DNA of 64,000 nucleotides from Gigaspora rosea (GCA_003550325.1 QKWP01000426.1:1-64000); one strand, 5' to 3'. Shown: positions 23,792-35,689, counted from the stretch's first letter. Notes: generated by a model not told the origin, from the sequence alone. Numbers and translations: made by a program.

Positions 23792-25939
23792 CTAGTATGC
23801 ATTCGATTCCTAATTTTTGTTTTAATTAAATTCTGTTGTGAAAAAACCCTTTCAGTAAAAGCATTAGAAAGTGGAAGGGTTAAAAAAATAGAAACAATTT
23901 TAACAATATTAGGATATAATATTGAAAAATTAGGAGTATTAAAAAGTTTTAACCAAGCATCATTTGGTTTTAAAGAAGAAAAATTAACAAGTAAAATTCG
24001 AATATATTTCCATTCTTGAATCAAGTTATCCTTATCAATAAATGGTGAATAAATAATATCTATAAAGAATATAAATTATTATTAAGATTTTAAATATTTT
24101 AAATAAATTATTACTATTTATATATATACCTTGAACAGATTTACTTGTACCATAATAATTAGCAATAGTTGTAATTTCTTTATTACCATATTCATTTAAA
24201 AATGTAGTAGGCAAATTGCGTGGATCAAAAATGCAAAATGCATCAGTAATTTCATGATCAGGAAAACGTATTTGAAGATTTTCAATTGTTGCTTGTGCAA
24301 ATTCTTGTATATGTAATGGAATATCATCTGTTGAAAGATTATTTTCATCTAAAAACTGTCGCAAAAAATTTCTCCATGTAGGTTCTTGATCATTATTACC
24401 TAAAAAATCAAACCTAATTTTTTGAATAGTAGCATTAATTTGAATTTTAACCTCATATAGTGATACATAATTAGCTTGAAAAATAAGTGTTAAATGGCGA
24501 AGATCTCTAAGTATATCAGCTAAAAAATGCGTTGTAAGAAGAAAATTTTGATCAATCATATTAAATAGCATTTGTGCAGTTTTTGATTTTGTATAATCAT
24601 CTTGAAGTGCTTGAATTATTGAATTAATTATGCGATGTAAATTAGAAACAACATTTGATAATGAAAGCCATCGTGTTGTTACAATTTTTAATAAATGAAG
24701 TTCAGGATCTTCTAATTGTGCTTCAACCATTTTTAAATGTTCCATTCGTAAATAAGAATTACTAAAATAATTATAAAGACTTCGAACAATATCATTATAA
24801 TTGACTAAATAAGGAATTTCAGATGCTGCATCTTCACTTGCAAGCGCCAAACGGTGAGAAATACAATGATGTTCAATGAGATATGGATTTTTTTTTTAAG
24901 TTGTACAGCAACTCCATTATTTCGCCCTTATTATTATTATAATTTAAATATACATAGTTAATATATAAATAAAATGCATAAAAATATATATATTTATATA
25001 TATACCTAGCATAACAGATGCACCATCACTTCCAATATTCATTAAATGATTAATTGATAAATTTTTTGCTTGTAAAAAAATATATAATTCATTAATAATT
25101 GCATTTGCAGTTCCTTCTTTAAGCTCAATTACTCCCAGATAGCGATACATTGGCAAATTTTTTGAAATATATTTAGAAACAATTGCAAGATTTTTAGTTG
25201 TAGTAATTGTATTACTTTCATCTATCATAATACTCCAAATTGGAGATTCTCGGATTTCTTGGCAAATAGCTTCTTCAATAACTCTTCCAATTGCATCAAT
25301 AAACTCTCGTGCAGCATAAGCATTAGAATAACTTCCATAATCTGCACGAGATTCTTCTAATGATTCAAGTAACGGATGATTAAGAATATAGGTTTCCTCA
25401 GAAGTATATTCTTCTGCAATATTACACTTAATATGATATTCAGTTAGCGAAGTAAGATCAGTAATTTTAGATGTCGCAATAAGATTTTTAGCTAACCAAT
25501 AAGTGTTCATTAAATTTCGAATAACAGATAAATAACTAGCTTCAAGTTGTTGAGTAAACCCTTTTTCAAGACTCATTTGAGATTCCTCTCGTGCTTGTAT
25601 TAATTTTTGATGGTCTTTAGTTTTTATATGCCGTTTAATAGATTGTTCTTTGAGATACTCACAGCCAGCAACAAAATTGTTATGAAATTTTGCCGCTTCA
25701 CAAAGCTTGCAAAATAAAGCAGGGCTATTTCCTTTTTGACCTAAACGTAACCAAGGATAGGTTACTTTCCAAATAGGATTCCATTTACGTTTATGTTCTG
25801 AAAGCTCATCAGATTTTGGCTTTGGTTCTTTATTATTAGTTTCTATATCGTCTGAACTTGCTATATCATCTGAACTTGTGCTATCAGATATAAAACTTTC
25901 ATTATCTAAATTACTAGCTCTATATTTTTTAGCATTCAT
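23792..25939 (-). pseudogene. hAT transposase (ZNF862-like type), disrupted
   Basis: Minus-strand gene with three exons: 25939-25006, 24926-24130 and 24059-23792, with GT..AG introns of 79 and 70 bases. The start MNAKKYRASN is the first ATG. A CxxC...H...H finger lies at residues 77, 80, 104 and 110. Typical hAT landmarks follow: SIMIDES (likely catalytic Asp240), GSDGASVM (likely Asp305), TRWLS, and the dimerisation-region SNAFTERVFS followed by KTKIRNRM. One base is missing from a run of 10 A at about 24888-24897, shifting the frame in exon 2. A MITE cut the gene after the KIRNRM region and the end now lies inverted at 23297-23410. Total length would be near 700 residues, normal for the family. 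In life it would cut and join hAT termini; here it is inactive. Terminal repeats of this hAT element were not found. Confidence 0.9.
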
Positions 25940-28590
25940 TGCAATAGTAAATGGGGTTTGTAATGGGTTATGAATAATATTTTTTTCTTTTTTTCCTTAT
26001 GCTTTAATTGACTCCATTTTTTTTTAAAAAAAAAACTTTGTCAGATTATTCCTAACAAAAAAAAAAAATTCTACTTGGCGTTTATTAAATCAATTTAATT
26101 ATAAGAAATTTAAATAGTACAAACGAATACTATATAAAATAAAACTCTGAGAAAATTTTAATCCGTAAAGCAAATTAGGTTAATATGAGAAAGATACTAA
26201 AAAATATATTTGGTAAGTTATTTATTTGGGAATAGCTAAATTTTTCTAAGAGACAATACTAAAAATTTAGGAGTCGAATGAATTTCCTTAAAAATGATAA
26301 CTATGTAAATCATGGATCGAATGTAATATGATGTCATAGAGGTAAAATTGTATCTATTATTGCTTGATTAGTAATTTTCTTGTTATAACGACAAAAAAAC
26401 AAAGAATTACTATTTTATACTTAGAATAAATATTAAATTAAAAATTTATATATTTTACATATTACACATATATATTATTATATACCAAGGTTCATATTAT
26501 TCTCTATCAAAAAGCCTTTTGGGTATCAATTTGCCTCTACTAAATTTGACGCAAAAGCCAGTTTTATTTTTTATCTAATATTACTGCAGAAATAATTCTG
26601 TACCAGAAGCGTAGTTATGCTCGCATAACGGAGTGTATGGTTAACTGCCATCTAGAATGGCGTCAGCAAAATCTTGCTTTTGATTGGGCGTATGATCTCG
26701 TTAATGTGCTGTGCTAGTATTGTACTTATGTGCATACCGGATTTGATATTCGCATTACTTTGAATACAGTATGAAGTGAGAATGTTCAACGTCATTCTGA
26801 ATTTAAGTCATTTTGAATTAACATTCATTTATTTAGATACTTTAATTCGATTTTATTGAGTTTTTTATTTAATATTTATTTAATAATATCAGGTTCACTC
26901 AGTTTAGATCAACTCACCTATATTTAAATCACAGGAAATTTATTTTGCAGAGAATTAACTTCAGGCAAGGAATTCACGGACAAGTCGTTTCTTAAAAAGT
27001 TATTTCAACAAAAGCTAATTTCACAGGCAAATTGATCCTAGTCATTGTCGTTAGAGTTAAGTTTAGGTTTAAAGTTGATGCATTTTATGGAAAAATTGTG
27101 GTATAATATATTGAATAATTGTGGTATAATATATTGAATTAATCGTTTATAAAATAACCTTGTCTGTAAAAAAATTATCTACAAACTAATCTACATCCGC
27201 ATTATTTCACCGACAAACGCTCATTGAAAACTTCATTTATTTATTATGCATTTATTTTTATATTTATTTCAAAAGAATCAACAATATAATTTAATCCATA
27301 ATAATAATAAGGTTTTAACCCTTCGAAACGCTCTCTACCTTAAATAACTAGTTTAATGCGTTAGTTTCTATAATTTATTGCAATATTAATTATACTATAT
27401 AGTTAATGGATGTGTAGCAACCAATAACAGTTTTATTTGGCAGGCGAAAGATCCGAAGGATAACAGGGTGATCATTTTTACATGGCAATTAAAAAAACGT
27501 CTTGCTTTGAATTTAATGTGCTAACCTGGACCACGAAGGGGATCTGTTGCGAGCGCATTAAATTCAAAGCCAGATGCGCTGTTATTGAATGCAAATCATC
27601 CAGTAACAGATTTATTTTTCTTTTTCTTTATAACAAATAAATCACTTAGCTTAATCGAGTCTATTTGGTCCTACCTTTATCATTAAAAAGAAAACATAAT
27701 AATGTAAATAATATATATTTTAATTTTAAGATGTATTTACATGTGTAACGTTTCTGGCTTTAGCGCGACTGCATCGCGCAGCTATCCTAATTAATTAGAA
27801 GTAAAATGAATATAAAGCAAGGAGTTAACTCACTTAGTTGTAATAAAAAAGATTGAAATAAGTACTAATATAACATCAAATTGCAAATAAATGTGTAAAG
27901 ACTACAAAATGATATCAAAAGATTCTCATCACCATTAATACAAAGCTCTTTTCATTTTTTTTAGTAAGCTAATTATTAATTTTTAGTCATTAAACTTCTA
28001 TTATCTTCTGCTCTAATTAATAAGAGAATACAATAAAGTTTATTCTCTGTTTATTAATTGTTCATTACTGGGTTTTCGCTAATATTTTTGGGTACAACTT
28101 AATTAAACTCAATAGGAGCCTCCGGCCATCAATTAATAATTAGGTGAATATCTTATTTCGCACTATAGAGGTATTCATATATTTTCCAAAATTTTTCTCT
28201 TATCTGAGCTAAAAAAAGTGAAATATTTTATTATTCTCTGCATAGTGAGTAAACAGCACTTGTTTGCTTAAGGCGTTTCTTGCAGTTTGCTTTACCATCT
28301 GCCAGTGCTTTGTAATTTGTAAATTATAATATCTATAATATCTAATGCAGAAAGATTTACTTTGTATATCAGATATTTTTATAGTAGTTCCAAGTGTAGT
28401 TAACGAAGCTTATAATATTGCTTTTAAAGTCAATTTATTTTAATGCCTAAATGTTTAAATATATTAGTTTATTTTATATTCGAATAATTTTTGTTTATAG
28501 CTTTAATATTAGCTGGCTCTTTAAAATTATCATGCTATATATTTACTTATTATAACTTATTGTTTAGTAAACTACAGCTAAAAAATTCTA
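25940..28590. other. Non-coding interval
   Basis: No gene is supported. An imperfect hairpin pairs GCTTTGAATTTAATGTGC (27509) with GCGCATTAAATTCAAAGC (27565). The GC-rich motif copy 2 is at 27748. Homopolymer runs dominate the first 120 bases. Confidence 0.4.
27748..27790. other. GC-rich conserved motif, copy 2
   Basis: ACGTTTCTGGCTTTAGCGCG followed by ACTGCATCGCGCAGCTATCC matches the block at 4328-4368 at most positions, in the same orientation, with unrelated flanks. Confidence 0.55.
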
Positions 28591-28599
28591 TATCATACA

Positions 28600-28860
28600 G
28601 AAAACCCATGCCATACCACGACTAAAAAAAAAAACCCATGCCATACCACGACTAAAAAAAAACCCATGCCATACCACGACTAAAAAAAAAAAAANNNNNN
28701 NNNNNNNNNNNNNNNNNNNNNNNNNNNNNNNNNNNNNNNNNNNNNNNNNNNNNNNNNNNNNNNNNNNNNNNNNNNNNNNNNNNNNNNNNNNNNNNNNNNN
28801 NNNNNNNNNNNNNNCACGACTAAAAAAAAAAAAAAAAAAGAGCCATAAGCATGCCACCAC
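28600..28860. repeat. Minisatellite around an assembly gap
   Basis: Units of about 31 bases (CCCATGCCATACCACGACT plus an A run) repeat on both sides of 120 N (28695-28814). The array occupies the position of the CT tract in the 22897 MITE. Confidence 0.85.
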
Positions 28861-29008
28861 GCAAAACTATCCCTAATAGGGAACACAAATTATACCTTTT
28901 ATGTTCCCACTTTGTTCCCAATAGGGAACATAAATTCTAAATTTAATGTTCCCAAATTTTTTTAAATGTTCCCGAGAACACTGGGAACATCAAATCTTTA
29001 ACACTGTC
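28861..29008 (+). mobile_element. Right half of the CAGTG hAT-type MITE, third copy
   Basis: GGGAACACAAATTATACC through AATCTTTAACACTG matches 23169-23296 closely. The left part is replaced by the minisatellite and the gap, so the left end and target duplication cannot be seen. Confidence 0.75.
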
Positions 29009-29069
29009 TCTAACCATATATCCATGGTAAAAATCACATAATAAATGGTATGCTCCTAAGAAAAAAATA

Positions 29070-29215
29070 TAATTTTATAGTCTAAATTTTAAGTTAGAAG
29101 CAATTTTTTTAAAAAAAAGCTATTTTGCTTTGATTTTATATTACACCTGATCCTGAATCCCAATTGGTTGATCAGGAGGTAGTGATGCATTATACTGGTG
29201 ATAAATGATACTCTC
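29070..29215 (+). mobile_element. Fragment of the shared-core MITE family
   Basis: TTATATTACACCTGATCCTG, AATCCCAATTGGTTGATCAG and TACTGGTGATAAATGATACT correspond to the right half of the 16909 Mutator-like MITE. The left end is not recognisable. Confidence 0.5.
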
Positions 29216-30448
29216 AACATTAAATATACTAGCATAATATATTTTTATGTACTGAACAAGATTTTTTAGAGCACAAAGGTAGAATCAATTAGTAAAATTT
29301 TAAAGATCATAAAATTTCCATAATTTTATTAATTAAAATACTAAAAATGTTATTATACACAAAATTTTATTAATTAATTATAATATTTTGCTCTAATAAA
29401 ACTTGTTTAATACATAAAATACATATACCAATATATTTTAATTTTATAATTTTTAATATTTTAAAAAAAATGCTTAATTTTGGATTTTTGATTAAAAAAT
29501 CCAAAATTAAGCATATTCTCTTAAATTATTAATAATTATAAAATTAAATATGCTAGCATAATGTATTATATACTAATTAAGTTTTTTTAAAGCACGAAGA
29601 TAGAATCAATTAATAAAATTTTGAAAATCATATTATTTTTTATAATTTAATTAATAAAAATACTAAAAATATTATTATATACAAAATTTTATTAATTAAT
29701 TTTAATATTTGTTTAGTATATAAAAATACATTATGCTAGTATATTAATTTTATATTTTTGAAAATTTCAGAAAAGATGCTTAATTTATGAATTTGTTATT
29801 AAAAAAATTCAAATTAAGCATCTTTTCTGAAATTTTCAAGAAATATAAAGTTAAATATGCTAGTATAATGTATTTTTATGTGCTGAACAAGTTTTTTAGA
29901 ACACAAAATTAGAATCAATTAGGAATATTTTGAGAATCATGATATTTTTTATAATTTTATTAATAAAAATACTAGAAATGCTATTATACACAAATTTTAT
30001 TAATTTATTATAATATTTCTTTAATAAATCTTGTTTAACATATAGTAATATATTATAGCAGCATATTTAATTTATTAATTTTTAAAAATTTAAAAATTTA
30101 AGAGAAGATGCTTAATTTTGGATTTTTTGATCAAAAATTCAAAATTAAGCATCTTTTCTAAAATTTTTAAGAAATATAAAAATTAAATATACTAGTATAA
30201 TGTATTTTTGTATACTAAACAAGCTTTCTTAAAGTACAAAGTTAGAATCAATTAGTAAAATTTTGAGGATCATAATATTTTCTATAATTTTATTAATAAA
30301 AATACTAAAAATGTTAGTAGACCCAAAAGTTTATTAATTAATTATAATATTTTTGCTCTAATATAAAAATACTATAAATGCGATTAGACCCAAAATTTTA
30401 TTAATTAATTATAATATTTTGCTCTAATAAAATTGTTCAATGACTTAT

Positions 30449-30923
30449 ATAATGGAGAATCTGTACTGGTGATACAAGTAGGATTGGCAGGAGGAACTTG
30501 GACCAGAGGGTTTAAATAGGCAATCCAGTGTCTGAAATTCAATTTTTAAATTAGTTGCGGGCTGCAACTAAATTGAAAAAATAGTTGAGATTATAAGAAT
30601 TTATGAAAATTTAGTTGCGCACATAAGCATTTAATCAAAATTTATGTAAAATTTGCAAATTTATGTGCGAAATTCGCATATGCATTTTAGATTTTGGTTG
30701 TGGAAATTTAAAATTTGTTGCAGTCCGCAGACTTCACAACCCAATTTTAGACACTGAGGCAATTCTCTAGTTGGGTTGCAGGTATGGCAGCTAGTGTAAA
30801 ACCTTCGGGTAAACTACTTAAATTAGATGACCAAATTGTATATATAGCTAGTTGTATTCTCCTCTTTGTAACAAATGTCAGGTTGCCCAAAGAGGCTTCC
30901 TTGATCCACAAACTTGTATAAAA
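30449..30923 (+). mobile_element. Insertion in the satellite flanked by GACTTAT, itself carrying a MITE
   Basis: The 7-base GACTTAT occurs at 30442-30448 and 30924-30930, exactly where satellite similarity stops and resumes. The inserted sequence is non-repetitive here and richer in G and C. With the MITE at 30526 left out, about 60 codons stay open in one frame (including SSWVAGMAAS and VRLPKEASL), without an ATG near the start and without a family I recognise. It could be a retro-inserted gene piece or a SINE-like unit. Confidence 0.45.
30526..30756. mobile_element. hAT-type MITE, 8-base TSD
   Basis: CAGTGTCTGAAATTCAATTT and the inverse of CCAATTTTAGACACTG are the ends. Flanks AGGCAATC (30518-30525) and AGGCAATT (30757-30764) match at 7 of 8. 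Interior motifs TTGCGGGCTGCAAC and TTGCAGTCCGCAG are inverted subterminal repeats. Confidence 0.85.
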
Positions 30924-31288
30924 GACTTATCATTTAAGAATATAATATTTTTTATAATTTTATTAATAAAAATACTAAAAATGCTATTATACCCAAAATT
31001 TTATTAANTAATTTTATAATTTTTAAAAATTTAAAAGAAGATACTTAATTTTAAATTTTTTAATCAAAAATCTAAAATTAAGCATCTTTTCTGAAATTTT
31101 CAAAAAATATAAAATTAAATATGCTAGTATAATATATTTTTGTATACAAAACAAGCTTCTTAGAGCACAAAGTTAGAATCAATTAGTAAAATTTTAAGAA
31201 TATAATATTTTTTATAATTTTATTAATAAAAATACTAAAAATGCTATTATACCCAAAATTTTATTAATTGATTATAATATTTTAAAAA

Positions 31289-31580
31289 GGGAATTAGTAA
31301 ATAGTGCACCCTGCACTGCAGTGCACCCCTATAGTAACAAATATAAATAATGATTAGAGTTAGGGTTAGGGTTAGGTCAGGGTTAGGACTAGGGTTAGGC
31401 TAGAGTAAAAGTTAGAGTTAAAGTCAAAATTAAAGTTAGAATTAGGATTAGAATTAAAATTAGTACAAAATTGCGAGAGGATCATTTTTTGTTAATAACG
31501 CAACAGGGGTTACCCTAGTAAAATTTTGAGTAACATAAAAGGGGTACACTGCAGTGCAGGTGCACTATATTACAAAACCC
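31289..31580. mobile_element. Mutator-like MITE with perfect 9-base TSD and telomere-like interior
   Basis: TTTTAAAAA flanks both ends (31280-31288 and 31581-31589), though this duplicate is low complexity. Ends GGGAATTAGTAAATAGTGC and the inverse of GCACTATATTACAAAACCC extend over about 42 bases, including CTGCACTGCAGTG. At 31346-31410 the interior is a degenerate TTAGGG array (GTTAGGGTTAGGGTTAGG and variants). Confidence 0.7.
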
Positions 31581-31603
31581 TTTTAAAAATTACAGAAAAA
31601 ATA

Positions 31604-32795
31604 TAGTCAGACCTCCCTACCCATATAGTTACACCTCTATTTAAGCACCTGATTTTGTACTATGAAAACTTGATTTTTTAACAATTTTATTAATAAAAAA
31701 CCCTCATTATAGTCACCAAATTTTAACTAAATACAGATTATAAATCTGATTGCCCAATTTTATATTCACATGTATTTAAAATTATCTATTAAAGCTTTTT
31801 AAAGGTTTGACAGCAAATAACTTTTGATCCAATAATCCAATTTAGATGAAACAACTACCAAATGTTCGTCTCAATGAGACGATTCTAATGAGCCCAAAAT
31901 CGTTAAAATCGAATCACACGCTCCTAAAATCGTTTAGGATTTGTATCACTTTACATGTTTAAGAATTGATTAAATTTAAACATCTGAGTGAAAAACCCTT
32001 AATTAGTGATTCATCTAAGAACTATAGTTTTTTATAATAAAATTTGGGGCATATTTAATATAAGCCTTATAATAGAGTGGAATCTGGCACTGCTCTCTAA
32101 GTGAAGTTGTTTTTTTTACTAAGCTAACCTTTCTTCAACTTCTAACAAAAGTTGTAGAGCTAGTTTTTGTGATTCTAATGGTAGTAAGATTAGTAAAATT
32201 AATCTGGTGGTTCTTGAGATATTTTAAGTTTTCTCTTTACAATTAATATAAATTTCTTTACAAATTGTAAAGAAATTTTATATGATTGTAAAGAGAAAAC
32301 TTAAAATATCTCAGGAACCACCAGATTAACTTTACTAATTTTACTACATTAGAATCACAAAAACTTGCCCTACAACTTTATTAAAAGTCGATGAAAGGTT
32401 AGCTTAGTAAAAAAAACAACTTTACTTAGAGAGCAGCACCAGATTTCACTTTATTATAAGACTTATATTAAATATGCCCCAAATTTTATTATAAAAAATT
32501 ATAAAAAATCTATAGTTCTTAGATGGATCGCCAATTAATAATCTTAGCATTTGTAATTAAATTTGGATTTTGGACTCTTTAGAATTGTCTCATTGAGTCA
32601 AACACTTTGATAGTTGTTTTATCCAAATTGGGCCACTGGATTAAAATTTTTAATAGTGTTTCAAATATGTACAAATATATTACTTATTGGCCTTTGATCA
32701 CATGACCATAATGAGGTATTTTATTTAAGTCACACCTCTTTACAATCGCCAAAATAGAGTGCAACGGACTTGGTGATTATAAAGAGGGATGACTG
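31604..32795. mobile_element. pogo/Tc1-like fold-back element, 1.2 kb
   Basis: TAGTCAGACCTCCCTA at the left corresponds to the inverse of TCTTTATAATC...GGATGACTG at the right, with TA outside both (31602-31603, 32796-32797). Inside, 31800-32650 is a near-continuous palindrome centred near 32262. The arms carry TACTAAGCTAACCTTTCTTC, GATTCTAATGG and TCTGGTGGTTCTTGAG. This is the best-preserved copy of the fold-back family at 15990. No transposase frame is present. Confidence 0.75.
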
Positions 32796-32796
32796 T

Positions 32797-32960
32797 ATTT
32801 AATTTTGGATTTTTTGATCAAAAATCAAAAATTAAGCATTTTCTCTTAAATTTTTAAGAAATATACTGGTAAAAGTAAATATACTAGCAGAATATATTTT
32901 TATATGCTGGTCAAATTTTCTTAGAGCACCTGAACCTAAGAGTACTATTTAATATAATAA
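32797..32960 (+). repeat. ~300-base satellite unit, truncated
   Basis: TTAATTTTGGATTTTTTGAT and TTAAGCATTTTCTCTTAA match the hairpin of the array at 29225, directly after the fold-back end. Confidence 0.65.
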
Positions 32961-33479
32961 TTTAATTTTTAGCAAATTAATATAAAAACTTGAGTGTTGC
33001 TAACTTGCCCTCCTGGTGATGTAGCCACCCTATAATTTACTAATCAGGTCTCAGGATCTTGTATAACAAAATAAAGAAAATTTTAAGAAAATTTAGAAAA
33101 AAATCAATAAATTATCAATATCGCAAAATTTATTACAAAAACTAGCTTTGGGCTATTAAATAAAAGTTTTTGGCATCTAATTTTGTATATAAATAATTAA
33201 CCCATCCTCTAACTTAATATACCTATACACTTACCCTAACTCTAATCTTTAAAGAAAAATTTTTTATATAAAAAACTTCTATAAAAAAAAGGGTGATTAA
33301 AATTTATAGCTTTAACCAGATGTTAAAATTAGTTAAATTCTAAAAACTTAATATAATAATTGAATTTTTAGCAAATTTACTTAATTTTAGAGGTAGCAAA
33401 AACCTTAAAATTTGAGCAAATTAGTTATGACCTATATGAGAGATATTTTAGGTCCTCTTTATAGTATATTTTTACTTAA
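32961..33479. other. Non-coding interval
   Basis: AT-rich sequence without a recognised gene or repeat pair. Confidence 0.35.
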
Positions 33480-35590
33480 ATATACTGTAATTATGGGAAT
33501 AATGAGTAAGTTCTATAATAGGTCTTTGATATAAAAATCATAACAATTTCAATATTAACTTAATCTTACTACTATATATATTAGTATATTTTATAACAAA
33601 ATTCTTTATAGTAAATTGAAAAAAATTATAATAATTCCAATACAACTAACACAATACTATAGTTACCAGAATAGCAAGTTTATAACAGAATTTTTATAGC
33701 AACTTCATAAAAATTACAACAATTCAGATACTACTATAAACTGCTATATAAAAGATCCCTCATAATAGTAGACACACCATGTATTATCCCTGGGTCTACA
33801 ATATAGATTGAAATTTTTGTAAAAGATAAAAGACCTGGGTATATTACTATAGGATAAACTTCAGATAGCTTGAAAACAAAATATAATTCATTTTCTTGTG
33901 CTATACTTTATTGACCAATACTGGACCCTATCCATACAATGGATCCACAGGTCTACTATTAGGTTTAAAATTGAGAAAATGTAACAGACCTGGGTCTTTA
34001 ATATGGCAGTTTATGGTAACTTAACTACTTTATATTGTATTAGTATAATAAGTTAAATATAAATTTTTATAGTAATTAGTAGAAATTATATATTAACTAT
34101 GTACTTACAAATATAGAAATAAGTTCTGTAATATAATTTTTTATAAGAATTACTCAATTACTACTAATGTACTTCATTAGTAAATAAGTTTTGTAACAAA
34201 TATTTTATAATAAATTGATAAAAATTAGTAATTTCAATACAACAAATTCTAACTATATACTTTAATCTCCAGAATAGCAAGTAATTTATATAGCAAAATT
34301 TTTTTGAGTAACTCATAATAGAAATCATAATAATTCTAATACTTAATTAACCTTAACTATTATATATACCATTATACTTGCTGACAAAATCTGAACAAAT
34401 CCCAAATCTCTAAAAAGTAATTGCTGTTTGTAAAAAATTAAATCAAACAAATAATTCTAAAATTTTATAAGTATATTATTTATAGTTATAAGAATATACT
34501 TGATTTATTTAAACAAAGATTATTAATCAAATTTTTGAGCTATGAGTTTGGCCAGACCCTTTGGGTTTGTCCACTTTAAGTTTACTTAAAATGGACAAAC
34601 CCAGAGAGTCTGGCAAACTCATAGCTCAAAAATTTGATTAATAATCTTTGTTTAAATAAATCAAGTATATTCTTATAGCTATAAATAATATACTTATAAA
34701 ATTTTAGAATTATTTGTTTGATTTAATTTTTTACAAGCAGCAATTGCTTTTTAGAGATTTGGGATTTGTCCAGTTTTGCAAGCAAGTATAATACTATATT
34801 AAAAAGTTATCTTTATAACAGAATATTATTTTTTGCAGTTATTGTAAAAAAAAACAAAAACTCAATTTTAACTTTTACTTTTGTTACTAGACAGTAAATT
34901 TTGTAACAGTACTTATAATAGTATAGTAATTTATAATAAAAATTATAATAATACTGTAATATATTTATTTATTACAGTACATTATAATAAATTTGTAGGA
35001 ATCCAATACAACTAGCTTAAACTTAATCTTAACTTTAATATATATTTTGATTACTAATAGAATTTTTTCTAGTAACATTTTGGTTAAAACTATAATAATC
35101 TAAATCTTAACTATTTATGCACTATATTAACGAATAAGTTCTGTAACAGAAATTATGAAAGTAGTTATAATAATTTAATACAATTAGCTTAATATTAACT
35201 GCATTCTATAAATATCTAAAAGTGAGTAAGTTTATAACAGAATTTTTGCAATAATTTAGTAAAAATTATAATAATTCCAATTTTATTCAATCTAACTATG
35301 CTGTAAATTATATTAAAAAGTAAGTATATATTAAAAATTTTTAACAGTAACTTATTATAAAAATTACAATAATTCAATTTTAACTACTTATTTTGATTAC
35401 CCAAATAATTAAGTTTTATAACTATATAATAAGTATTTTGAATTTGTAACAAAATTCTTTATAGTACACAAAATAAAAATTGTGATAAATTTAAATACAA
35501 CTATCTTAACCATATACTATTAGAATAGTAAGCTCTATAATAGAATTTTTATAGTAACTTATAATAAAAATTATAATAAGGGGCATGCCA
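33480..35590 (-). repeat. 80-110-base satellite array A (minus orientation)
   Basis: Diverged units recur with words such as ATAATTCCAATACAACTA, AGAATAGCAAGTTTATAACA and GAATTTTTATAGTAAC. Read on the minus strand they match the array at 46690-48630. Unit length varies by roughly 80 to 110 bases. A fold-back is inserted at 34375. Confidence 0.8.
34375..34788. mobile_element. Near-perfect fold-back inserted in satellite A
   Basis: Arms of about 200 bases mirror each other around 34583 (TTTGGGTTTGTCCACTTTAA / TTAAAATGGACAAACCCA) with few mismatches, which suggests a recent origin. Ends TACTTGCT / AGCAAGTA have TA on both sides. Confidence 0.8.
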
Positions 35591-35689
35591 TTTATTATAT
35601 AGTATTTTTTACTTAGTAGCCACCTCTACCCATATATGGTGTAAGCATTTTATTTAATTTTAATTGATTAATATAATAGAATTTAATTA

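Larger units (their letters stand above)
29225..31280. repeat. ~300-base hairpin satellite array
   Basis: Four or more diverged units. Each holds an inverted repeat near GATGCTTAATTTTGGAT / ATCCAAAATTAAGCATC (centred at about 29490, 29797, 30127 and 31060) followed by TAAATATGCTAGTATAATGT and ACAAAGTTAGAATCAATTAG. Spacing is about 307 and 330 bases, except where 475 bases are inserted at 30449-30923. Related units lie at 19178 and 32797. Confidence 0.85.

Noticed and set aside
28588..28886. Open frames across the N run
   Set aside because: They exist only because N is translated as unknown; the flanks are minisatellite.
31346..31410. True chromosome-end telomere
   Set aside because: The tract is short, degenerate and lies inside a MITE with sequence on both sides.
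33480..35590. CRISPR-like array
   Set aside because: Units are diverged throughout, without identical repeats separated by unique spacers.
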